In this document: positions 41,453-49,492 of the stretch, piece after piece
Layout of the letters: every line of letters starts with the position of its first letter
Numbering within the stretch: the first letter of the stretch is position 1
Assembly: GCA_964593725.1 (NCBI GenBank)
Contig: CAZQJS010000006.1
Span: forward strand, 1 to 64,000
Direction of reading: 5' to 3'
From: JAIOSM01 sp964593725
GTDB lineage: Bacteria > Desulfobacterota > Desulfobacteria > Desulfobacterales > Desulfobacteraceae
DNA length: 64,000 nt
Translations under genes and position numbers: made by a program
Notes under the pieces: model-generated
What the model was told of the DNA's origin: nothing
Databases searched by the model: none
Seen by the model: the letters and a program-made list of their open reading frames with translations, nothing else

Positions 41453-42595
41453 ATGTCAAAGGTTGCCATTGTAAGATGTGAATCATATGATTATGGAGAA
41501 ATAAAAAAATCTGTGCACCGGGGTATCAAACTTCTTGGCGGCATATCAAGGTTTGCACATAAAGGGAATAAAATTTTATTAAAGCCCAACCTGCTCACGG
41601 GTGATAGACCTGAAAGATGTGTCACCACACACCCTCTGGTGTTTGAAGCAGTAGCTGAGTTATTATTAACAACAGGGGCAAAAGTGAGTTATGGTGATTC
41701 GCCTCCTTTGGGCAGCCCCGGGAGAGCTGCCCAAAGGAGCGGGCTTGCTGAAAAGGCAAAAAAACTCAATATAGAACTTGCAGATTTTAAAACAAAGGTT
41801 GATATATTTTATGACAAAGGCATTCAAAACAAGAAATTTACAATTGCCAAAGCAGTGCTTGATAATGACATATTGATAAGCCTGCCCAAGCTTAAAACCC
41901 ATGGCCTTGCAAAATTTACAGGTGCCGTGAAAAATCAGTTCGGCTGTATCCCTGGAGTCCTTAAGGGTGAGTTCCATGTCAGGCTGCCCAGTGCAGATGA
42001 CTTTGCAAGAATGCTTGTTGATCTTAATATGTTTATCAATCCAAAACTCTATATTACAGACGGTGTCCAGGGCATGGAGGGCAACGGACCCCGGGGCGGG
42101 ACACCTGTGAAGATGAACATGCTTCTGTTCTCAAAAGATCCCATTGCTCTTGATGCAACCATCTGCCGCCTGATAAACCTGAACCCTGAATACGTGCCCA
42201 CAATAAAATATGGAAAAGAGGCAGGGGCCGGAACATTTGCAGAAGATGAAATAGAGCTTGTTGGAGATCAATTTGATAGCTTTAAAAACAGTGCGTTTGA
42301 AATTGACAGACAGCCTTTAAAACCATATAAGCAGGGTTCTGTTCTTCCTTTTATAAACCGGGCAATAGTACCAAAACCCTTTATCATGGCTGAAAAATGC
42401 ATCCAGTGCGGAATCTGTGTAACCATGTGTCCTTTAAAGCCCAAGGCATTGTCCTTTAAGGAGAATGATAAATCATGCCCTCCTGTATATAATTACAACG
42501 ATTGTATCAGATGCTTCTGCTGCCAGGAGATGTGTCCTGAAAGTGCAATTCAGCTTAAGACACCGGTTTTAAGAAAAATTATAGATCTGTTTTAA
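41453..42595 (+). CDS. DUF362 protein with two C-terminal 4Fe-4S clusters
   Basis: A 380-residue iron-sulfur protein. The N-terminal ~290 residues form the DUF362 domain (KILLKPNLLTGDRPERCVTTHP, YGDSPPLGSPGRAAQ, LPKLKTHGLAKFTGAVKNQFG, AILDATICRL-like region). At about 320-365 two ferredoxin motifs follow: CIQCGICVTMCPLKPKAL and CIRCFCCQEMCPESAI. Many anaerobes carry such proteins, and one study group links DUF362 to cofactor or radical chemistry; the role here is unknown. Its 3' end faces the FAH-family gene with 6 bases between. Confidence 0.86.
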   Translation: MSKVAIVRCESYDYGEIKKSVHRGIKLLGGISRFAHKGNKILLKPNLLTGDRPERCVTTHPLVFEAVAELLLTTGAKVSYGDSPPLGSPGRAAQRSGLAEKAKKLNIELADFKTKVDIFYDKGIQNKKFTIAKAVLDNDILISLPKLKTHGLAKFTGAVKNQFGCIPGVLKGEFHVRLPSADDFARMLVDLNMFINPKLYITDGVQGMEGNGPRGGTPVKMNMLLFSKDPIALDATICRLINLNPEYVPTIKYGKEAGAGTFAEDEIELVGDQFDSFKNSAFEIDRQPLKPYKQGSVLPFINRAIVPKPFIMAEKCIQCGICVTMCPLKPKALSFKENDKSCPPVYNYNDCIRCFCCQEMCPESAIQLKTPVLRKIIDLF

Positions 42596-42601
42596 TATCA
42601 C

Positions 42602-43405
42602 TCAACATTGTTCAACTGAATTTGTAAGAATTCCGATTTTTTTTATTTCAGTTTCAACCACGTCCCCGGGAAGTAAATATACAGGCGGTTTTCGTGTAAA
42701 GCCAACCCCACTTGGAGTCCCGGTCAGAATCAGGGTTCCCGGCATCAATGTTGTATCATCACTTAAAAACTCAATAATCTCCTCCACCGTGAATATCATA
42801 TCTGATGTCGAGCTTTTCTGTAATACCTGACCATTTACTCTGCATTGTATGTCAAGGTTTCCAGGATCAGGGATATCATCCCTGGTAACAAGGCACGGCC
42901 CGACAGGACAGAATGTATCAAAGCTTTTACCTTTTATCCATTGTCCGGCCCCGGCATGTTTCTGCCACGCCCTGGCAGATATATCATTGGCACAGGTATA
43001 TCCTGCAACATACTCAAGTGCCTGTTCCTTTTTCACATTTTTTGCACTCTTCCCAATCACAACGGCAAGTTCTGCCTCATAATCCACCTGGGGAGGATTA
43101 ATACATGACCTGGGAATAACTATTTTTGAACCGTCATATGTCACTGAAGCCGGGTTTTTCATGAAAACTACAGGATGTTCAGGTATCTTAAGTCCTGTCT
43201 CCTTTGCATGGAGCCTGTAATTAAGTCCGATGCAGAATATGGCGGAAGGGATTATAAGGGGCATGACTGTTTCTATTTTAACCCTTTGCTCTGTGTTGAC
43301 AAATTGTCCCTTTGAATCTGTTTTAACTATGCATGCTGAACCATCCCTTACATCACAGCCTGAATGCAGGTTTCCTTCCTTATCTAAAAAACGTATGATT
43401 TTCAT
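42602..43405 (-). CDS. Fumarylacetoacetate hydrolase family protein
   Basis: A 267-residue FAH-fold enzyme (fumarylpyruvate hydrolase/acylpyruvase/oxaloacetate decarboxylase group). It has FCIGLNYRLHAKETG, PVVFMKNPASVTYDG, the metal-binding DYEAELAVVIGKSAKNV, NDISARAWQKHAGAGQWIKGKSFDTFCPVGP and LTGTPSGVGF, the last a family signature. The N-terminal ~50 residues are a typical small domain (MKIIRFLDKEGNLHSG). Candidate roles are acylpyruvate hydrolysis or oxaloacetate decarboxylation; the sequence does not tell. Confidence 0.88.
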   Translation of the reverse strand: MKIIRFLDKEGNLHSGCDVRDGSACIVKTDSKGQFVNTEQRVKIETVMPLIIPSAIFCIGLNYRLHAKETGLKIPEHPVVFMKNPASVTYDGSKIVIPRSCINPPQVDYEAELAVVIGKSAKNVKKEQALEYVAGYTCANDISARAWQKHAGAGQWIKGKSFDTFCPVGPCLVTRDDIPDPGNLDIQCRVNGQVLQKSSTSDMIFTVEEIIEFLSDDTTLMPGTLILTGTPSGVGFTRKPPVYLLPGDVVETEIKKIGILTNSVEQC

Positions 43406-43431
43406 AAAATCCCCTGATCAAACCATTTTTA

Positions 43432-44307
43432 TTATATTTTTATCCTGCCTGAAAAGAGAAAAGATGCATCTCCTTTTTTGTACACATGATTATCATGCCT
43501 GTTCCATTCTATTTCAAGGTCACCACCATCAAGATGCACAACAGCTCTGTTTTTACATATTTTATTCAGGCACGCCGCAACAAGGGCGGCACATGCACCA
43601 GTGCCGCATGCCAGGGTCTGCCCTGCCCCCCTCTCCCATACCTTCATTATTAACTCATCATTTTTTACAACTTTGATGAATTCAACATTTGTTTTTTCCG
43701 GAAAGCGGGCATGGTTTTCAATTGCCATGCCTGTTTTTTTTATATCTTTTGTATCAAGGTTATCCACGAACAGTACAGCATGGGGGTTCCCCATGGATAG
43801 TGCCGTAATTTCAACGTACTCTGTATTGTCGGTTTCCCCGTCATTTTCACCCAAATAAAGTTTTTCTTTAACTGCTCTTTTATTATCTGTAATAAATGGA
43901 ATATTCTCCGGCACAAGTACAGGTTCACCCATATCAACTATTACAGATTCAACTTTGTTTTTTCCATCAATAATCATTCTTGGAATTATCAAGCCTGCCT
44001 TTGTTTCAATCATAAGTTCTGTCTTAGAAGTCAGGCTGTTCTCATAAAGATATTTTGCAAAACAGCGCATGCCGTTGCCGCACATTTGTGATTCACTGCC
44101 ATCACAATTATATATTGTAAACTTAAAATCATATCTCTCTGATTCATTTATGATAATAATACCGTCGGCTCCAATGCCGAAATGGCGGGGACAAAGCTTT
44201 CTGGCAAGAAAAGAAAAATCAGTGTACTGTTCAATACTTCCGGTTCTGTCATCAATAAAAATAAAATCATTGCCAAGACCGTGCATTTTTGTAAAATCAA
44301 TTTCCAT
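43432..44307 (-). CDS. dapF: Diaminopimelate epimerase
   Basis: A 291-residue PLP-independent racemase converting LL- to meso-diaminopimelate for lysine and peptidoglycan. The catalytic cysteine pair lies in MCGNGMRCFAKY (about residue 75) and ACGTGACAALVA (about 220), with MHGLGNDFIFIDD at the N-terminus and SMGNPHAVLFVDN. The ATG at 44307 is preferred to the ATG at 44313, both being close. It is 12 bases downstream of the RNase D-like gene's end and presumably in its operon. Confidence 0.96.
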   Translation of the reverse strand: MEIDFTKMHGLGNDFIFIDDRTGSIEQYTDFSFLARKLCPRHFGIGADGIIIINESERYDFKFTIYNCDGSESQMCGNGMRCFAKYLYENSLTSKTELMIETKAGLIIPRMIIDGKNKVESVIVDMGEPVLVPENIPFITDNKRAVKEKLYLGENDGETDNTEYVEITALSMGNPHAVLFVDNLDTKDIKKTGMAIENHARFPEKTNVEFIKVVKNDELIMKVWERGAGQTLACGTGACAALVAACLNKICKNRAVVHLDGGDLEIEWNRHDNHVYKKGDASFLFSGRIKI

Positions 44308-44319
44308 TATCAACTTCCT

Positions 44320-45456
44320 TTACTGATAATCCTGCAAGACCGAGAATATTTCATCTGAGAGCGCTTCAACCTGCCATTTCCGTATTGATTGAATATTCTC
44401 AAGTTCAGCTTTTGTCAAAGGATTTTTTACAGATATTTTTATAATCATGGCATTATTTAATAAAAAACCCGGTTCCATTCCATACTTCTCACTCATTTTC
44501 CTCCGCATAATTTTAAGATATTTTATTCTCATGTGTTCAACATTTTTGAGCCTGCGTGCCTTTGATGCAGGATACTGCGGCATATCTGATTCATCAAGCT
44601 TTAATGCTTTATCAACGGCTTTAATGCACATTTCCCCGTACATGCCTGTCTGTTTTTTAGTCAATATTGATGTTTGTTTCAGGTGATTCAATGTTAATGG
44701 TTTTTCAAGGGCTATGTTTGTAATCTGATCTGCCCCCAGCACCTTGAACAAAGGCAGGTCTTTTTTTTCAGCAATTTTCATTCGCATGGCAAGAAGGTGT
44801 TCCAGCACGGCAAGGGTTTTTTTATCCATCTTCCCTGCCCCTTTGAACCTTAAGAAATGGTATTGCCTGTTGTTAAGCTCATACCGGACCTCGGTCTGCC
44901 TCTGGAACTCCTCCTCTGCCCAGGCAAGCCGTTTTTTCCTCTTAAGCTCACCTGTCAGAATTTGTGCAAGGTCAATCAGGTACAATACATCAATGATGCT
45001 GTATGCAAGCATCTCCTCGGGAAGAGGCCTTACAGACCAGTCTTTTTTTTGATACTTTTTGTCCTGATCCACATTAAAATATTTTTTTAACAGTGCTTTA
45101 AGCCCCCTCTCTTTGATACCTAAAAATTTACAGGCTATTTCCGTATCAAAGAGATTATTAACCCTTATGCCATATTCTCTGTCAAGGCTTCTTATATCAA
45201 AATCAGACCCATGGAAAACTTTTTTAATACTCCTGTTTTCCATGAGGATTTTAAGCCTGGAAAAATCCATGATTTTAAAGGGGTCAAGAACACATGAGTT
45301 TTTCTTATCTGCCAATTGTATGAGGCATACCCTCTCTTTGAAATGGTGCATTGAATCGGCCTCAAGGTCAACTGCAATTATTTTTTCTCCCTTAATATCA
45401 CCATAATATGCAGCAAAACGCCTGTCTGAATCAATATATTTATAGTTATTATGCAT
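44320..45456 (-). CDS. Ribonuclease D-like exonuclease with HRDC domain
   Basis: A 378-residue protein with an N-terminal DEDDy 3'-5' exonuclease domain: IIAVDLEADSMHHFKERVCLIQLADK (metal D and E in LDxE type, here DLEAD), VFHGSDFDIRSLDREYG and the ILAYSIIDVLYLIDLAQ third motif with the Y-x3-D pattern. The HRDC domain follows at about 205-285 (ALLAMRMKIAEKKDLPLFKVLG region), and a second HRDC-like helix block at the end. RNase D trims tRNA 3' ends. It is divergent from thrS. Confidence 0.88.
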   Translation of the reverse strand: MHNNYKYIDSDRRFAAYYGDIKGEKIIAVDLEADSMHHFKERVCLIQLADKKNSCVLDPFKIMDFSRLKILMENRSIKKVFHGSDFDIRSLDREYGIRVNNLFDTEIACKFLGIKERGLKALLKKYFNVDQDKKYQKKDWSVRPLPEEMLAYSIIDVLYLIDLAQILTGELKRKKRLAWAEEEFQRQTEVRYELNNRQYHFLRFKGAGKMDKKTLAVLEHLLAMRMKIAEKKDLPLFKVLGADQITNIALEKPLTLNHLKQTSILTKKQTGMYGEMCIKAVDKALKLDESDMPQYPASKARRLKNVEHMRIKYLKIMRRKMSEKYGMEPGFLLNNAMIIKISVKNPLTKAELENIQSIRKWQVEALSDEIFSVLQDYQ

Positions 45457-45534
45457 TTTTTTTCTTGATTGTTTCCTTTACTTACCTTACTATCTGTATT
45501 TACTTTATAATTTAAATTATGATGGATACCAGCA

Positions 45535-47448
45535 ATGATTAACATAACACTTGTTGACAACAGTATAAAGACCTTTGATGATATTATCACTGGAATGGAT
45601 GTTGCAAAAAGCATTTCAGAGGGCTTTGCCAGAAACTGTGTGGCCATGGAACTAAATGGTGACCTTCTTGATCTGAGCCATGAAATCAAAGATGATGCCG
45701 CAGTAAATTTTATTACAGCAAAAGATGATAAAGCCCTTGAAATACTACGCCACAGCTCAGCCCATGTCATGGCTGAAGCAGTGCAGAATCTCTATAAAGA
45801 TGCTCTTTTAACCATTGGTCCGGTCATTACCGACGGGTTTTATTATGATATAGACATGCCCCCTGTATCTGAAGATGATTTTGAAATCATTGAAAACGAG
45901 ATGAAAAAAATTATTAAGGAGAAAAAACCATTTGAGCGCATTGTTGTATCAAAAAAAGAGGCGCTGGATATTTTTAAGGATAATGCCTATAAAATAGAGA
46001 TTATTAATGAGCTTAAAGATGATCAGGAGATTACCCTTTACAGGCAGGGATCATTTACAGATCTGTGCCGGGGCCCCCACATACCCCACACAGGCATGAT
46101 CAAAGGATTTAAACTCATGAAGATTTCCGGGGCATACTGGCGGGCAGACCAGGAAAGAGAACAGCTCCAGAGATTATACGGAACATCTTTTTTTGATAAA
46201 AAGGCTTTGAAAAAATACCTTAACCTGATTGAAGAGGCAAAAAAACGGGATCACAGGAAAATAGGGCTTCAACTTGACCTTTTCAGCTTCCATGAAGAAG
46301 CAGCCGGCATGGCATTTTTCCATGCCAGGGGTATGGACCTGTGGAATGAGCTTCTTGCCTACTGGAGGGATGAGCACAAAACAGCAGGATATGTTGAAAC
46401 CAAGACTCCCATCATGCTCAACCGCATGCTATGGGAACAGAGCGGTCACTGGGAGAATTACCGTGAAAATATGTACACTTCCCTTATTGACGATGAAGAG
46501 TATGCCATCAAACCCATGAACTGCCCCGGAGGAATGCTGCTCTATAAAACAAAATCCCACTCATACAGGGATCTGCCGTTAAAGGCAGGGGAGATCGGCC
46601 TTGTCCACAGGCATGAATTAAGCGGTTCATTGTCTGGGTTGTTCAGGGTTCGCGCCTTTCACCAGGACGATGCCCATATTTTCATGACCCCTGATCAGAT
46701 TGAGCAGGAAATATTAAATGTGCTTGAACTCACAGAGAGACTTTACAGCAAATTCGGACTTGGATTTAATCTTGAACTCTCAACCAGGCCGGAGAAATCA
46801 ATAGGCAGTGATGAACAGTGGGAAGAGGCAACATCAGGGCTCAAGTCAGCCCTTGAAAAATACGGTAAAAAATATGTTATCAATGAGGGGGATGGTGCAT
46901 TTTACGGTCCCAAGATAGATTCCCACATAACAGATGCCCTGGGAAGAACCTGGCAGTGCGGTACAATCCAGCTTGACATGTCCCTGCCTGAAAGGTTTGA
47001 CCTTACATACAAGGACAAAAACAATGAAAAATCAAGACCTGTAATGATCCACAGGACAATATTCGGCTCCATTGAACGATTCCTTGGAATCCTGGTTGAG
47101 CATTTTGCAGGGAAATTTCCTCTATGGCTGGCCCCTGTCCAGGCGATTCTTCTGCCGGTTAATGACGAGCTGTTACCCCATGCCCGGATGATACAGCAGC
47201 AGTTTTTTAAAAATAAAATAAGATGCGAAATCGATGAAACCAATGAGAGGCTGAAAAAGAAAATCAGGCTTGCCCAGATGAATTATATCCCTTTAATCAT
47301 TACGATTGGAGAAAAGGAGAGAGCATCAGAAACACTTGCCGTAAGAACCCTTGATGGCAAAGTGAGAATGGGTGTGAAAACCGCGGATTTTTTCAGAGAG
47401 ATCACACAGCATATCCAGACACGAAACCTTGAGAATGATTTTTTATGA
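45535..47448 (+). CDS. thrS: Threonyl-tRNA synthetase
   Basis: A 637-residue class II synthetase charging tRNA-Thr. Domains: TGS (about 1-60), the HxxxH editing domain (HSSAHVMAEAVQNL) with the FCRGPHIPHTG block, the catalytic core with MNCPGGMLLYK (zinc Cys), RLHEL-like VHRHELSGSLSGLFRVRAFHQDDAH and VMIHRTIFGSIERF, and the C-terminal anticodon-binding domain (about 540-637). Start at ATG 45535. Its last six bases overlap the convergent receiver gene. Neither infC, rpmI nor rplT follows, unlike in many bacteria. Confidence 0.97.
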   Translation: MINITLVDNSIKTFDDIITGMDVAKSISEGFARNCVAMELNGDLLDLSHEIKDDAAVNFITAKDDKALEILRHSSAHVMAEAVQNLYKDALLTIGPVITDGFYYDIDMPPVSEDDFEIIENEMKKIIKEKKPFERIVVSKKEALDIFKDNAYKIEIINELKDDQEITLYRQGSFTDLCRGPHIPHTGMIKGFKLMKISGAYWRADQEREQLQRLYGTSFFDKKALKKYLNLIEEAKKRDHRKIGLQLDLFSFHEEAAGMAFFHARGMDLWNELLAYWRDEHKTAGYVETKTPIMLNRMLWEQSGHWENYRENMYTSLIDDEEYAIKPMNCPGGMLLYKTKSHSYRDLPLKAGEIGLVHRHELSGSLSGLFRVRAFHQDDAHIFMTPDQIEQEILNVLELTERLYSKFGLGFNLELSTRPEKSIGSDEQWEEATSGLKSALEKYGKKYVINEGDGAFYGPKIDSHITDALGRTWQCGTIQLDMSLPERFDLTYKDKNNEKSRPVMIHRTIFGSIERFLGILVEHFAGKFPLWLAPVQAILLPVNDELLPHARMIQQQFFKNKIRCEIDETNERLKKKIRLAQMNYIPLIITIGEKERASETLAVRTLDGKVRMGVKTADFFREITQHIQTRNLENDFL

Positions 47449-47829
47449 TTTTTCCCATCGGTCAATCTTGTCAAAGGCTGCTTTGGATGCATTGAACAGT
47501 TCACCAAGGGGCATTGGTTTTTTAAAATAGTCTTCAAACCCTGCCTCTTTACAATCGGCCAGCTCAAAGTCAGAAGCATACCCTGTAACAGCAATGCAGA
47601 TTGCTGTGGGGCTCTTCTGCATAATTTTCCTGCATAATTGAATACCACTCATTCCCGGAAGATTAAGATCAAGAAACATGACGTTTATGGGCTCTGTCTT
47701 AAGCAGCTCAAGTGCCTCTTCCCCGCTTTCAGCAGCATACACTTCATACCCCTGGGTCACCAGAGCTGACTTATATAATGATCGAATTGATTTTTCATCA
47801 TCAACAACAAGGATTCGTCTTTTTGACAT
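47443..47829 (-). CDS. Single-domain response regulator
   Basis: A 128-residue receiver with ILVVDDEKSIRSLYKSALV, the phosphoacceptor region VMFLDLNLPGMSG (Asp near 53), AVTGYA and the lysine of YFKKPM. No output domain. Its 3' end overlaps thrS by six bases in convergent orientation, and a good promoter lies upstream of its start. It is divergent from the Hpt/receiver-PP2C pair and probably belongs to the same phosphorelay. Confidence 0.9.
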   Translation of the reverse strand: MSKRRILVVDDEKSIRSLYKSALVTQGYEVYAAESGEEALELLKTEPINVMFLDLNLPGMSGIQLCRKIMQKSPTAICIAVTGYASDFELADCKEAGFEDYFKKPMPLGELFNASKAAFDKIDRWEKS

Positions 47830-47873
47830 GCAATAACCTCTTATACGAAGGAATAATTTTCAAATAAGAAGCC

Positions 47874-47902
47874 ATTCTATATATATTCTGAAAAAAATGC
47901 AA
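47874..47902 (-). promoter_or_regulatory. Promoter of the receiver gene
   Basis: TTGCAT (47897-47902), a 17-base spacer and TAGAAT (47874-47879) on the minus strand, 45 bases before the ATG at 47829. Confidence 0.5.
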
Positions 47903-47904
47903 GG

Positions 47905-47933
47905 TTTACATATGGAAAAAAAAACAATATAAT
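47905..47933 (+). promoter_or_regulatory. Promoter of the Hpt/PP2C pair
   Basis: TTTACA (47905-47910), a 17-base spacer and TATAAT (47928-47933), back-to-back with the minus-strand promoter, 74 bases before the Hpt ATG. Confidence 0.6.
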
Positions 47934-48006
47934 CAAAATTAAATGGGAAACAGTAAAAAATCACCATATTAAATTCATAAATTACAACCTTACCAGGAGA
48001 AAACAG

Positions 48007-48327
48007 ATGGACTTTAAAGAGATAGCCTCCAGCCTTGGCCTTGATAAAGACGATTTAATTGAACTTCTTGAAATATTTTTAACTACCTCATTTGCTGATA
48101 TTGAAAAAATAGAAACAGGACTTAAGGAAAACAACGCGGAAAAAGTGGCCAGGGCTGCCCACTCCATTAAAGGAGCATCTGCAAACCTTGGATTTCATGA
48201 AATATCATCAAGATCAAGGGATGTGGAAATGGCCGCCAGGGATGGCAGTCTTGCAGGTATAAACAAATATACGGACAATATTCTAAAAGAGCTTAAAAAG
48301 GTTGAAAATGGTGCGAAAATGATTTAA
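48007..48327 (+). CDS. Hpt-domain phosphotransfer protein
   Basis: A 106-residue helical histidine phosphotransfer protein. The phosphoacceptor histidine is in ARAAHSIKGASANLGFHEI (HxxKG signature). AGGAGA lies before the ATG. It is followed at 11 bases by the receiver-PP2C gene, so it likely passes phosphate to that receiver or to the divergent receiver. The donor histidine kinase is not in the immediate neighbourhood. Confidence 0.9.
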   Translation: MDFKEIASSLGLDKDDLIELLEIFLTTSFADIEKIETGLKENNAEKVARAAHSIKGASANLGFHEISSRSRDVEMAARDGSLAGINKYTDNILKELKKVENGAKMI

Positions 48328-48338
48328 GAGTATATATT

Positions 48339-49460
48339 ATGGATAAAGCACAGACTTTTACAGTTCTGGCAGTTGATGATAATTTGTTTAATCTGAAACT
48401 AATTGAAAAATCCCTTGGAAAAGAAGGTTACAGGGTAATATCAGCCCTTGACGGTCCTGAAGCCAGAAAGCTTGCAGCACAGGAACAACCGGATCTGATT
48501 CTCCTTGATATCCAGATGCCTGGGGAAGACGGTTTTGCAGTAATACAACAGCTTAAAGATAATATTGAAACAAGTACTATCCCTGTTATTTTTTTAACCG
48601 GGGTCAGTGAAGTGACATCCAAGCTCCATGGTTTTAAACTGGGGGCTGTGGACTATATTATCAAGCCTTTTCACCCACTGGAAGTCCTTGCCCGGGTGAG
48701 AATACACCTGAGGCTGTCCCTGGCCACAAATTCGCTTATTCTGGACCAGGCACAAAAACTCAGGCAGGTCACGGAAGCCCAGACATCACTGCTGCCCCTG
48801 CCCGGGGATTTTCCCGAGGCTAATTTCGGTGTCTATTACAGAGCATTGCAGGAGGCAGGAGGGGATTTTTACGATATTTTAAAGATTTCCGATAAGATCA
48901 CAGGTTATTTCCTTGCAGACTTTTCCGGCCATGACATTGAAACAAGCTATATGACTGCATCTGTCAAGGCGCTTCTGGCACAAAACTGCACTCCCCTCTA
49001 TTCACCTGCTGAAAGTCTTAAAATGATAAATGATGTTCTTGTGGAGATTCTCCCCAAAGGGAAATATCTTACAGCATGTTATATGCACATCAATCGTAAA
49101 ACAAAAAAAATGACCCTGATCAATGCCGGGCATCCGCCGGTCGTACATATACCATTCAACGGCAGTACCTGCCTCATCGAGTCAAAGGGAGATATCCTGG
49201 GAATGTTTAAAGATGCACAATTCGGTATTAAGGATATTGATATATCTGAAAAAGATAAATTCATAATCTTTTCAGATGGCCTGGTTGAGTCGGCTCTGGA
49301 TAAAACCACCTGGGTATCAGGGGCCAAAGGTCTGCTTTCTGAATTTGAAAAGATGCGGGACATTGCATGTGAAGATATCCCGGGAAAACTCATAGAGCGT
49401 ATTTTCCCTGAAAATACAGCCATGGAGGATGATATTTCAATTCTTTGTGTTGAAATCTGA
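48339..49460 (+). CDS. Response regulator with PP2C (SpoIIE-type) phosphatase output
   Basis: A 373-residue protein: N-terminal receiver (about 8-125; VLAVDDNLFNLK, phosphoacceptor in LILLDIQMPGEDG, lysine in YIIKPFHP), a helical linker (to about 150) and a SpoIIE/RsbU-type PPM phosphatase (about 155-370) with AGGDFYDI, FSGHDIETSYMTA, INAGHPPVV and FSDGLVESA. Such proteins dephosphorylate anti-sigma-factor antagonists or similar serine-phosphorylated partners; no such partner gene is in the window. Phosphorylated receiver, probably via the Hpt protein, would control the phosphatase. Confidence 0.9.
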   Translation: MDKAQTFTVLAVDDNLFNLKLIEKSLGKEGYRVISALDGPEARKLAAQEQPDLILLDIQMPGEDGFAVIQQLKDNIETSTIPVIFLTGVSEVTSKLHGFKLGAVDYIIKPFHPLEVLARVRIHLRLSLATNSLILDQAQKLRQVTEAQTSLLPLPGDFPEANFGVYYRALQEAGGDFYDILKISDKITGYFLADFSGHDIETSYMTASVKALLAQNCTPLYSPAESLKMINDVLVEILPKGKYLTACYMHINRKTKKMTLINAGHPPVVHIPFNGSTCLIESKGDILGMFKDAQFGIKDIDISEKDKFIIFSDGLVESALDKTTWVSGAKGLLSEFEKMRDIACEDIPGKLIERIFPENTAMEDDISILCVEI

Positions 49461-49470
49461 AATCCCGCCT

Positions 49471-49489
49471 CCAGTATCAGTTATGCTGG
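49471..49489. terminator. Weak hairpin between convergent PP2C and Na/Pi genes
   Basis: CCAGTAT / ATGCTGG (one G-U) with loop CAGTT. No strong T-run; a bidirectional weak terminator is possible. Confidence 0.35.
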
Positions 49490-49492
49490 ATT

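Noticed and set aside
47443..47448. Frameshift or fusion between thrS and the receiver gene
   Set aside because: The genes are convergent; their stop codons simply overlap by six bases.
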